Source of the DNA: Verrucomicrobiaceae bacterium
GTDB taxonomy: Bacteria > Verrucomicrobiota > Verrucomicrobiia > Verrucomicrobiales > Akkermansiaceae
Assembly (NCBI GenBank): GCA_027485995.1
Contig: JAIXPW010000148.1
Span: 1 to 60,061 of the forward strand
DNA length: 60,061 nucleotides
Direction of reading: 5' to 3'
Shown here: positions 8,476 through 16,120 of the stretch, piece after piece
How the letters are laid out: each line of letters starts with the position of its first letter
How positions within the stretch are numbered: the stretch's first letter is position 1
The notes under the pieces: model-generated
Told to the model about the DNA's origin: nothing
The model's database searches: none
The model's input: the letters and a program-made list of their open reading frames with translations, nothing else
Program-made: the position numbers and the translations under genes

Positions 8476-8667
8476 GGATCCAACTCTCCAACTTTCCAGC
8501 TTTCTGGATTTCTGTCAAGGTGCACGGGAATCCAGCCCACTGGCTTTCCTCATCACTGTAGGTTGGATGCCCATGCCCATCGAGAGCCTATGGCGCAGGA
8601 ATGCGGTGGAGATTCTCTCCCGAAAAGCTCTCGCAGGATCAATGGTTGGCGATTAGAAAAGCTGGAA

Positions 8668-9387
8668 ATGAAGGATTTCGGCCAACTTAGGCGCTTGGAG
8701 GGTCTGCTTGTCTTTTGCGCAATGATATCCGGTTCATTGTTGATGGCTGAGGAGAGTGATTTTCCGGTATTTGTAGCGGATTCCGGTTCGAAGCAGGTGG
8801 ATGGCCTGGTGGCCGAGCTGGTTTCGAGAAGGCCCGCCCCAATCCCAATGGCCGGATCCATTCCCACGGAGCTACAGAAGAAGGTCGAGATGAACGGACG
8901 CTTTGCGACTGAAAGGGTGAAATCTGCCCTCAAGAAGCTCGAAGAGATGGGCCCGCCTGCGTTCCCTTACCTGTTGAAGCATCTTGAGGATGAACGCTAC
9001 TGCTTCAGTGAGACTCTGCCCTCGGCGGTGGACGGCGGCGGGTGGATGAACGAGACGGTTGGCGATGCCGTTTATCTGGTTCTCTCAAACGAGTTCTCCT
9101 TTGTCGGCGGCTACAAAGTCCGCAAGGGGGCCGATGGCAGATCGTGTTTACCGCTGACCTTTGAGGAGTTTCTCGGAGCACGTGGGGGAATCGAATCCTG
9201 GGTGGCGTCGGTGAAGGAGCGGTCCCGTGAGGAAGCCTTCACGGAATTCATCGATTGGTGCATCGCGGAGGAAGGCAAACGTGGATTCGCGAGCAAGGAG
9301 GATGAGACTTTGATCCTATCACGGTATCAGGAGAAAAGGAAGGAACTGGCCATCCCTGCGCCGGATGGGAAATCAGGTCGCGAGTAA
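8668..9387 (+). CDS. Hypothetical secreted protein
   Basis: This 239-residue protein has a hydrophobic N-terminal segment (LLVFCAMISGSLLMA) that looks like a signal peptide. A mostly helical body follows, with one HEAT-like stretch (KLEEMGPPAFPYLLKHLEDERY) of the kind seen in secreted HEAT-repeat proteins. No named family is recognised. The ATG at 8668 is chosen because it places the hydrophobic segment near the N-terminus; the frame is open further upstream but overlaps the divergent antitoxin gene. It converges on polX. Confidence 0.68.
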   Translation: MKDFGQLRRLEGLLVFCAMISGSLLMAEESDFPVFVADSGSKQVDGLVAELVSRRPAPIPMAGSIPTELQKKVEMNGRFATERVKSALKKLEEMGPPAFPYLLKHLEDERYCFSETLPSAVDGGGWMNETVGDAVYLVLSNEFSFVGGYKVRKGADGRSCLPLTFEEFLGARGGIESWVASVKERSREEAFTEFIDWCIAEEGKRGFASKEDETLILSRYQEKRKELAIPAPDGKSGRE

Positions 9388-9397
9388 CCCGAGGCTT

Positions 9398-11134
9398 TCA
9401 CCGCTTCGCCTTCGGGGTCTTGAGGAACTGCTCCACATCCGTCATCGACCTTGTATTCAGGATGTTCTCGCGCGACAGCCAGCCTTTCCGTGCCAGTCGC
9501 ACTCCGAGGTGGAGGTAATGGAGCTGGGCGGTGGAGTGGGCGTCGGGGTTGATGGAGCAGAGGACGCCCTTGTCCTTGGCCCGCTTCCACCAGCGCCAAT
9601 CCATGTCGAGGCGCATGGGGCTGCAGTTGAGTTCGATGATGGTCCGGGTTTCCGCGGCGCAATCGATGATCCTCGCATGGTTGACGGCGTAGCCCTCGCG
9701 CTTGAGCAGGAGGCGTCCTGTTAGATGGCCGAGCATGGTGACGTGCTCGTTTTCCATGGCACGACAGATCCGCGCGGTCATCTCGTCTTCGGACAGGGTG
9801 AAGACGTTGTGGACCGAGGCGACACAGTAATCGAGCTGCGAGAGGATGGAGTCGTCGAAGTCGAGCGAGCCGTCCTTGAGGATGTCCACCTCGGAGCCGG
9901 CGAAGAGTTTGAAGCCGGTGTAGGTGGCGTTGAGCGCACGGATGCTTTCGATCTGGGCAAGGAGACGTTCCTCGTCGAGCCCCCGGGCCTGGAAGGAGGA
10001 CTTCGAGTGGTCGGCAATGCCGAGATACTGCATTCCTAGTTCCTGGGCGGCGTCTGCCATTTCCTCCAGGGTGTCTGCTCCGTCGGAGGCGGTGGTGTGG
10101 TTGTGGAAGGTGCCGCGCAGGTTCTCGATCTCGACGAGCTTCGGGAGGTCGCCGATTTCCGCTGCCTCGATCTCGCCACGGTTTTCGCGGAGTTCGGGGG
10201 CGATGTAACGGAGGCCGAGGGCTTTGTAAATTTCAACCTCGTCGGTGATCTCAGGGGCCTGGCGGATGGAATCCGCCGCCACGGTGAAGCCGTATTCATT
10301 CAAGGACCATCCATGTTTCAAGGCCCGTTGGCGGATGGCGACGTTGTGCTCCTTGGAGCCGGTGAAATACTGAAGGGCAAAGGGAAACTCGGCATTCGAG
10401 ACCGCGCGGAGATCGCATTGCAGGCCGTTTTCCAGACGCACCGAGGCCTTGGTGTCGCCGCAGGCGATGATCGAGGAGACAGGCGGAAAGGTGGTGAAGT
10501 AGCGGCAGAGTTCGGCGGGCTCCTTGGTGGCGACGAGGAAGTCGAGGTCGTGGACGGTTTCCTTGGCGCGACGGAACGAGCCGCAGACGGCGACCCGCGA
10601 GGCGGCGGGGTGGTCGCGCAGGGCCTCGAGGATGTCATCGACCAGCGACGTGATCGTGCCGAGACGGAAGGTGTCGGCGAAGCTTTCGCGCTGTTGGAGA
10701 GCCTCGAGGATCTTCGTTTGGGTTTTCGCTCCGAAGCCTGGGAGGCCCGCGACCTTGTCGGCTTCGCAAGCGGCCTTGAGGTCGGCAATGGAGCCGACAG
10801 CGAGCGTTTCCCAGAGCGCCTTGATTTTTTTCGGACCAAGCCCGGAGACGTCGAAAAGATCGAAAAGGCCTTCAGGAAATTCGGCGCGGAGTTTCTGATG
10901 AAAGGCGAGGGTGCCGGTGGTGGCGAGCTCGTGAAGCTTGTCGCGCAGGGCCTCACCAATGCCCTTGATGCCGTCGAGTTGGTTGTCGCGAGAGAGAGCG
11001 ACGATGTCGCCATCGAAGCCGCGAACAACTTCGGCCCCCTGACGGTAGGCGCGGATCTTGAAGGGATTCTCGCCCTTCAGTTCGAGAAGCTGGGCGATTT
11101 CATCGAGGACGTCGGCGAGGGTTTCGCGGGTCAT
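9398..11134 (-). CDS. polX: Family X DNA polymerase / 3'-5' exonuclease PolX
   Basis: The 578-residue protein has the full bacterial PolX layout. An N-terminal 8-kDa-like HhH region (IRAYRQGAEVV, then SGLGPKKIKALW) comes first. The polymerase beta-type palm follows, with GSFRRAKETVHDLDFL supplying the catalytic Asp-x-Asp. The C-terminal PHP domain has HNHTTASDG, IADHSKSS, GSEVDIL and INPDAHS metal-binding motifs. PolX fills short gaps in base-excision repair, and its PHP domain trims 3' ends. It lies downstream of mutM on the same strand, separated by a repeat-filled gap; both act in base excision repair. Confidence 0.95.
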   Translation of the reverse strand: MTRETLADVLDEIAQLLELKGENPFKIRAYRQGAEVVRGFDGDIVALSRDNQLDGIKGIGEALRDKLHELATTGTLAFHQKLRAEFPEGLFDLFDVSGLGPKKIKALWETLAVGSIADLKAACEADKVAGLPGFGAKTQTKILEALQQRESFADTFRLGTITSLVDDILEALRDHPAASRVAVCGSFRRAKETVHDLDFLVATKEPAELCRYFTTFPPVSSIIACGDTKASVRLENGLQCDLRAVSNAEFPFALQYFTGSKEHNVAIRQRALKHGWSLNEYGFTVAADSIRQAPEITDEVEIYKALGLRYIAPELRENRGEIEAAEIGDLPKLVEIENLRGTFHNHTTASDGADTLEEMADAAQELGMQYLGIADHSKSSFQARGLDEERLLAQIESIRALNATYTGFKLFAGSEVDILKDGSLDFDDSILSQLDYCVASVHNVFTLSEDEMTARICRAMENEHVTMLGHLTGRLLLKREGYAVNHARIIDCAAETRTIIELNCSPMRLDMDWRWWKRAKDKGVLCSINPDAHSTAQLHYLHLGVRLARKGWLSRENILNTRSMTDVEQFLKTPKAKR

Positions 11135-11151
11135 TTATCAAAAGTTTTTAG

Positions 11152-11220
11152 GTTCAAGTGTTCAGTTTGAAGGGAAGAGAAGACTCAAGATTCAAGATGT
11201 GAAGACACAAGAGAAGAGTG
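11152..11220. repeat. Heptad-period intergenic repeat (CAAGATT type)
   Basis: An imperfect array of CTCAAGA, TTCAAGA, TGAAGAC and ACAAGAG words spaced about 7 bp apart. It is preceded by TTCAAGTGTTCAGTTTGAAGGGAAGAG. A second, clearly homologous copy lies at 12790-12854, and a reverse-oriented relative at 53308-53350. It sits between mutM and polX. Confidence 0.7.
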
Positions 11221-11253
11221 GGAGGGTTTCGACATTCGGAAATTCCTCATTCG

Positions 11254-12075
11254 TCATTTCTTCTGGCATTTCGGGCACCAGTAGGTGGAGCGCTGGGCCA
11301 TGACGGTGTGCTGGATCGGGGTGGCGCAGGTTCGGCAGGGTTCGCCCTTGCGCTCATAGACGAAGAGTTTCTGGCGGAAGTATCCAGGCTCGCCGTCGGA
11401 ATTCAGGAAATCCCGGAGGGTCGTGCCGCCTTCGGTGATCGAGTCGTGGAGGACCTGTCGGATGCCCTCGACAAGCCGGGCGAGTCGGGGCTTTGAGACT
11501 TTGTTGGCGGGGGTCTTTGGAAGAATGCCGGCGCGAAAGAGCGATTCGGAGGCGTAGATGTTGCCGACGCCGACGACGATCTTCGCGTCCATCAGAGCGA
11601 CCTTGATCGGGATCGATTTCCGTTCGAGTGCTCCAGCAAGCGCTGCAGTGGTGAAGTCATCGCCGAGGGGTTCCGGGCCGAGGGTTTCCAGAAGCGGGTG
11701 CTTCAAGGGATCGCCGGAGGGCAGATGCAGGACGATGCCGAAGCGGCGCGGATCATGGTAGCGGAGCTGGCGTCCGGTGCTGAGCGAGAGGCCGATGTGG
11801 TCGTGGGTTTTCCAGTCAGAGGAGGGATCGATCACCCGGAGGCTGCCGGACATGCCAAGATGGATGAGCAGCGAGGCTCCATCGCTGAGGTCGACGATCA
11901 GATACTTCGAGCGGCGTCTAACAGCCGTCACCTTCATCCCTGCGATCGAGTCGATCGTTTCAGGAATGGGCTGCCGAAGATCGCGTCGACGGAGGATGAC
12001 CTCGGTGAAGCTGGCCCCGACGAGGTGGGGTTCGATCCCGCGGCGGGTGGTTTCGACTTCAGGGAGTTCGGGCAC
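11254..12075 (-). CDS. mutM: Formamidopyrimidine-DNA glycosylase
   Basis: The 273-residue protein begins PELPEVETTRRG after a GTG start at 12075, giving the catalytic Pro and Glu at the mature N-terminus. It continues with the H2TH region (VVGVGNIYASESLFRAGI) and a C-terminal zinc finger (CRTC ... CPKC). It removes oxidised purines such as 8-oxoG and cleaves the strand. The start is fixed by the PELPE motif; the open frame continues upstream but overlaps the hemolysin III gene. Only 4 bp separate it from that gene, so they are probably co-transcribed. Confidence 0.95.
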   Translation of the reverse strand: MPELPEVETTRRGIEPHLVGASFTEVILRRRDLRQPIPETIDSIAGMKVTAVRRRSKYLIVDLSDGASLLIHLGMSGSLRVIDPSSDWKTHDHIGLSLSTGRQLRYHDPRRFGIVLHLPSGDPLKHPLLETLGPEPLGDDFTTAALAGALERKSIPIKVALMDAKIVVGVGNIYASESLFRAGILPKTPANKVSKPRLARLVEGIRQVLHDSITEGGTTLRDFLNSDGEPGYFRQKLFVYERKGEPCRTCATPIQHTVMAQRSTYWCPKCQKK

Positions 12076-12079
12076 GGCT

Positions 12080-12736
12080 TCAGCGGAGGATGTAGGCGAC
12101 CACAGCGACCACGTGGCAGGCGCTGCCGCCGAGGACGAAGAGGTGCCAGATGGCGTGGTTGAACGGGAGATTCCGCCAGGCGAAGAAGAGCGTGCCGAAG
12201 GTGTAGGAGCAGCCACCGGCGACGAGCCACCCGATTCCGGCAGCAGGCATGACCTTGGAGAGCGGGCCCATGACGAGCAGCACCAGCCAGCCCATGGCGA
12301 TGTAGAGCAGGGTGGAGATCCAATGGTCCTTCTTGCCCTTGAAGACGGATTTCACGATGACTCCGGCCAGGGCGAGGATCCACACAACTCCGAGCAGGGT
12401 CCAGCCACGCGGGCCGCTGAGGGTGACCAGGGTCAGGGGGGTGTAGGAACCGGCGATGAGCAGGTAGATGCAGGCGTGGTCGAGCCACTGGAAAAAGGCC
12501 TTCGCGCGATGGCCGCTCAGCGAGTGATAGAGGGTCGAGGAAGAATAAAGCAGGATCAGCGTGGTGCCGAAAATCGAGACCGAGGCCATCCGCAGCGACT
12601 CACCTTTCGAAGCGAGGATCATGACCACCAGCGCGACGATGCTGAGAACGATGCCGAGGCCGTGGGTCAGGCTGTTGGCAAGCTCCTCCCGGGGTGATTC
12701 GCAGAGGTGCGATCTTTCGGACGAGGCAGCGTTCAT
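12080..12736 (-). CDS. Hemolysin III / PAQR-family membrane protein
   Basis: The 218-residue protein has seven predicted membrane helices and the PAQR signature: an early Glu and NSLTHGLG, SSTLYHS with the conserved Ser/His, LDHACIYLLIAGSYTP, and the C-terminal IWHLFVLGGSACH. These His and Asp residues form the metal site of the family. Bacterial members (TrhA/YqfA) affect membrane energy and lipid state; the name hemolysin III comes from a Bacillus homologue and does not prove toxicity. It lies directly upstream of mutM, with a 4-bp gap. Confidence 0.9.
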   Translation of the reverse strand: MNAASSERSHLCESPREELANSLTHGLGIVLSIVALVVMILASKGESLRMASVSIFGTTLILLYSSSTLYHSLSGHRAKAFFQWLDHACIYLLIAGSYTPLTLVTLSGPRGWTLLGVVWILALAGVIVKSVFKGKKDHWISTLLYIAMGWLVLLVMGPLSKVMPAAGIGWLVAGGCSYTFGTLFFAWRNLPFNHAIWHLFVLGGSACHVVAVVAYILR

Positions 12737-12789
12737 GACAAGTCATCCATGGGACAGTCTTGGCGGTTTGTCCAGACGGGGGAAGTTTT

Positions 12790-12854
12790 CAGATTGAAGG
12801 GAAAAGAGAGACACAAGACACAAGACGCAAGATTTGAAGATTGAAGAGAAGAGT
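12790..12854. repeat. Heptad-period intergenic repeat (ACAAGAC type)
   Basis: A run of ACACAAG, ACACAAG, ACGCAAG, ATTTGAAG and ATTGAAG words with a mostly 7-bp period, flanked by TTCAGATTGAAGGG and AGAAGAGTGG. Both flanks match the copy at 11152-11220. It lies between trpF and the hemolysin III gene. Confidence 0.7.
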
Positions 12855-12885
12855 GGCGGGGAGTTGGTGCGTGTCATGCCGCGAT

Positions 12886-13545
12886 TCAGTCCACGGCTCG
12901 GACCGCTGCGAGCAGTGCCTCCACTTTCTCGAAATCCTTGATGCCTGGAGCGCTTTCGGAGCCGGACGCGACGTCGAGTGCGGATGGATGGACGGCGGCG
13001 AGTGCGGCGACGGCATTTCCGGGGACGATCCCGCCTGCGAGGATGACTGGCAGACCGGGATGTTTCCCGATGAAGGCTGCTGCGACCGACCAGTCGAAGG
13101 TTTCCCCGGTGCCGCCATAGACGCCCGGAGCGGGAGCGTCGAGGAGGAGGGCGTTGGCCTGAAAGTCGGCGGCGCGGTCGAGTTCGCCTGCTCCGTGGAC
13201 GCCGATGGCCTTGATGAAGGGGATGCCTGCCAGGCGAATGGGCTCTGCGGTTTCGGGAGTCTCGTCGCCGTGGAGCTGGATGACGTCGATCATTCCTGCG
13301 CGAACCAGTTCGATGGCTTCCTCGATGTTCGGATTCACGAACACTCCGACGCGGAGGATTCTTCCTGAAAGCGACTGAAGCCACCCGGCTTGGGAGGGAT
13401 CGAGGTAGCGTTTCGATTTCGGCCAGAAGTTCACGCCCAGGGCCTCGACTCCGAGCTCGACCAGTTTCCAAGCATCCTGTTCCAGGGTCACGCCGCAGAT
13501 TTTCAGCGAGGGGGAGGAAGGGGATAGGAATCGCGCGAGGGGCAT
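12886..13545 (-). CDS. trpF: Phosphoribosylanthranilate isomerase
   Basis: The 219-residue TIM barrel has the TrpF motifs: LKICGVT with the catalytic Cys, GVFVN, QLHGDE, DAPAPGVYGGTGETFDW with the catalytic Asp, and ILAGGI. It converts PRA to CdRP in tryptophan synthesis. The ATG at 13545 is chosen because the upstream frame is only translated heptad repeat. No other trp gene is near, so the pathway is dispersed. It is divergent from the prepilin peptidase. Confidence 0.94.
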   Translation of the reverse strand: MPLARFLSPSSPSLKICGVTLEQDAWKLVELGVEALGVNFWPKSKRYLDPSQAGWLQSLSGRILRVGVFVNPNIEEAIELVRAGMIDVIQLHGDETPETAEPIRLAGIPFIKAIGVHGAGELDRAADFQANALLLDAPAPGVYGGTGETFDWSVAAAFIGKHPGLPVILAGGIVPGNAVAALAAVHPSALDVASGSESAPGIKDFEKVEALLAAVRAVD

Positions 13546-13587
13546 GGAGGAAGTGTTCAGGTTCAAGTGTTCAGTTTCAAGGGGCAA

Positions 13588-13637
13588 TGGAACTTGGAAC
13601 TTGGAACTTGGAACTTGGAACTTGGAACTTGGAACTT
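13588..13637. repeat. TTGGAAC heptad array
   Basis: Seven perfect tandem copies of the 7-mer GGAACTT lie between the divergent trpF and prepilin peptidase genes. They abut the proposed start of the latter. Words of the same kind (GTTCAAGTGTTCAGTTTCAAGG) precede the array. The same heptamer ends the arrays at 22591 and 39379. Confidence 0.9.
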
Positions 13638-13643
13638 CCTGCC

Positions 13644-14810
13644 TTGAATGAGGGCACTTTGATTTACCCAACCCTCGATCACTGGCTCTGGCTGGTGCCG
13701 GCCTTCCTCATCGGGGCCTGCATTGGGTCGTTTCTCAATGTCGTCATTTACCGGCTGCCGCTGGGGCTTTCAGTCAACGAGCCGAAGCGTTCGTTCTGTC
13801 CGAAGTGCAAGTCCAGCATTCCGTTGAAACGGAACATCCCGCTCTTCAGTTGGCTCTTGTTGCGGGGGAAATGTCATGATTGCAAGGCTCCGATCGCCTT
13901 CCGCTACTTTGCGGTCGAGTTGCTGACGGCGGTCCTGTTCGCGGTCGCCTGGTGGCGCTTCGAGCCGATGGTGCCGCTCCTCACGCCCTTCGTGTGGGTG
14001 ATCCTTTCGTTGTGGGTCCTGCTGGCCTTGCTGGTGGCGATCACCTTCATCGATGCCGAGCACCTGATCATCCCGCCCGTGCTGACCTGGACGGGTTCGA
14101 TCCTTGGGCTCGGCACCTGTGCGCTTTGGCCGCAAATCGCCTCGCTGGCCACCGAGGGAGGCACCTGGCTGGACGGCGTGAAAGCCTCCGCCATCGGATG
14201 GACTTCGGGCTATTTCGGACTATGGGCGGTGGTCGAGCTGGGGAAGTTGGCCTTCGGGCGGATCGATCAGAAGTTCGAGAAGCCGGTCGAGTGGAAGATC
14301 CAGGAAGGAAACGGAGAAGACACGCCGATGGAGTTCATCCTCAATGGCGATACAACCCTGTGGTGGGACATCTTTTTCCGAGAGAGCGACCGGCTGCTGC
14401 TGGATGCGGAGTCGATCGTGCTGGATGGCGAGACGATTTCAGGCGGCCGGATGATTGTCCGCGAGCTGGACTTCGAACTGCCGGATGGCACCGCCAGGAA
14501 ATTCGAGGAGATCAAGTCACTGGAAGGCCTGGCGACCCGGGTGGTGATTCCGCGTGAGGCGATGGGCATGGGCGACATCCATCTGTTAGGGATGATCGGG
14601 GCGTATTTCGGCTGGGCCGGGATGTTCTTCAGCGTCTTTGCGGGATCGATCTACGCCATCATCGTGGCCTTGATCGGGCGGATCGGATTCGGGATGAAGC
14701 TCCCATTCGGACCCTTTCTCGCGATCGGCTGCGTCACCTGGCTCTTCGGCGGATGGAAGCTCTGGGAGTGGTATCTGAACGTGCTTGGACCCTTCGAACT
14801 GGGGAGGTGA
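13644..14810 (+). CDS. Prepilin peptidase (type IV leader peptidase) with large insert
   Basis: This polytopic membrane protein (about 388 residues) has the A24 peptidase layout: GSFLNVVIYRLP near the N-terminus and two Cys pairs (CPKC, CHDC) of the cytoplasmic zinc loop. The catalytic aspartates lie in TFIDAEH (Asp137) and GMGDIHLLG (Asp311). It would cleave and N-methylate type IV pilins or type II secretion pseudopilins. The two aspartates are 174 residues apart, against about 65 in PilD, because a soluble insert of about 110 residues, rich in Glu/Asp, lies between them. The start is uncertain. TTG at 13644 avoids translating the heptad array; ATG at 13587 would add 19 residues encoded by it. 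Confidence 0.9.
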   Translation: MNEGTLIYPTLDHWLWLVPAFLIGACIGSFLNVVIYRLPLGLSVNEPKRSFCPKCKSSIPLKRNIPLFSWLLLRGKCHDCKAPIAFRYFAVELLTAVLFAVAWWRFEPMVPLLTPFVWVILSLWVLLALLVAITFIDAEHLIIPPVLTWTGSILGLGTCALWPQIASLATEGGTWLDGVKASAIGWTSGYFGLWAVVELGKLAFGRIDQKFEKPVEWKIQEGNGEDTPMEFILNGDTTLWWDIFFRESDRLLLDAESIVLDGETISGGRMIVRELDFELPDGTARKFEEIKSLEGLATRVVIPREAMGMGDIHLLGMIGAYFGWAGMFFSVFAGSIYAIIVALIGRIGFGMKLPFGPFLAIGCVTWLFGGWKLWEWYLNVLGPFELGR

Positions 14811-14891
14811 GGGGCATTGCTTGCCTGGACTTGGGCGGATAGAGGATTCCGCTTGGAATCTGATTCGAACCTTCTCATTCTCAGCGACACG

Positions 14892-15446
14892 ATGTCCCCC
14901 ACCGTCATGAATGCAAAAGCCGTCTTGATTGCCATCGTCTGCCTGCTGGTGTTTTCGCACGAACTCGCGGCCCAGTCCACACTCCCTACGCCTCAGGAGT
15001 GCGTGCAGAAGTTCACCGACAAGTCCTGGTGCGCAACTCGCCCGGATCTCCGCAGTTTCCTGGAAGTGGATTTCCCGGAGTATCCCGGTGGCCCGAAGGC
15101 GCACTATCGGTCGGAGGCCTTTTCCGAGGTCAGTGTGTTGTGGTCTTCCACGACGCAGGCGCTGCTGCTGGCGAACGCCCTTCCGCCGACGAAAGCCACC
15201 CCGACGGTTCTTTCCTCGCTGATTCTTCTCCGCCAGTCCGGGGGTGTTTGGTCGGTGGGGCACTCGATGACCTTTCTCGCCAGTGGCAAATACTCGGCGG
15301 CCAAGGCGGAACCGGCGGTGGAAGGGGCATCTGCGGTGGTCACCCTCACCCTCACCCAGGGAGGCCGAGGAAATGCCTACTCGCAGTCGGAAACGTTCAA
15401 GATTGATGATCAGAAGATCCAGCGGGTTCCGCTGCCTGCTCCTTAG
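14892..15446 (+). CDS. Hypothetical secreted protein
   Basis: This 184-residue protein has a signal peptide (hydrophobic AVLIAIVCLLVFS, probable cut after ELAAQ). Two Cys residues lie nearby (ECVQ, SWCAT) and could form a disulfide. The rest is a small alpha/beta domain with no recognised family. ATG at 14907 is an alternative start that gives a more compact signal peptide. It follows the prepilin peptidase on the same strand at a gap of 81 bp; a functional link is not shown. Confidence 0.65.
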   Translation: MSPTVMNAKAVLIAIVCLLVFSHELAAQSTLPTPQECVQKFTDKSWCATRPDLRSFLEVDFPEYPGGPKAHYRSEAFSEVSVLWSSTTQALLLANALPPTKATPTVLSSLILLRQSGGVWSVGHSMTFLASGKYSAAKAEPAVEGASAVVTLTLTQGGRGNAYSQSETFKIDDQKIQRVPLPAP

Positions 15447-15562
15447 GAGGGCACGAGCGATTCTGACGATTCGGATTTTCAACGGGAGCCTCACGATATT
15501 CTTTGGCCACCCGGGTCATCATCACTCTTGACCAATCCTCACAGCCCAAGTTTGCTACTCGT

Positions 15563-16120
15563 ATGTACGGAATGGTCAACAAGGCGATCGAGGATCTGGT
15601 GCTTACCAATTTCAGCCGCGAGCAATGGAACGCGATCAAGGAGAAAGCGGGCGTGGAGGAAGACGTCTTCCTGTCCAATGAAATGTATCCGGACTCGATG
15701 ACTTATGATCTTGTGGGAGCCGCCAGCGAGGTGCTGGGGCTGGAGGCCCAGAAGGTGCTGGTGGCTTTCGGAGAGCACTGGATTCTGGTCACCGCCAAGC
15801 ATGGATATGGAAGCATGTTGGAGGCAAGCGGCAGGACGCTGCCGGAGTTCCTGATCAATCTTCCCTCCTTCCACACCCGTGTCGCCATGATCTTTCCAAA
15901 CCTCGAGCCACCCAGGTTTTCCTGCACGGACGTCACGGAGGACTCGCTGGTCCTGCACTATCACTCCCACCGTCCTGGCCTCACCGACTTCGTGATCGGA
16001 CTGTTGCAAGGTCTAGGGAAGATGTTCAACTCCCCGGCTGAGGTTGAAGTCATCCGGAGGAAATCCGAAGGAGCCGACCATGATGAGTTTCTGGTCCGTT
16101 GGGCCTCGGCCCCGAACTGA
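15563..16120 (+). CDS. H-NOX (heme NO-binding) domain protein
   Basis: The 185-residue protein is a stand-alone H-NOX sensor. It begins MYGMVNKAIEDLV, the usual H-NOX start. The proximal heme ligand is His104 in NLPSFHTRVAMIFP, and the heme-propionate motif Y-x-S-x-R is Y133-H-S-H-R137. H-NOX proteins bind NO, and some bind O2, through ferrous heme. ATG at 15563 is fixed by the family N-terminus. The stop overlaps the start of the following kinase (TGATG), so the pair is translationally coupled and the kinase is its likely signalling partner. Confidence 0.94.
   Translation: MYGMVNKAIEDLVLTNFSREQWNAIKEKAGVEEDVFLSNEMYPDSMTYDLVGAASEVLGLEAQKVLVAFGEHWILVTAKHGYGSMLEASGRTLPEFLINLPSFHTRVAMIFPNLEPPRFSCTDVTEDSLVLHYHSHRPGLTDFVIGLLQGLGKMFNSPAEVEVIRRKSEGADHDEFLVRWASAPN

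Noticed and set aside
10097..11170. Plus-strand open frame opposite polX
   Set aside because: The minus strand carries complete PolX motifs; the antisense frame has none.
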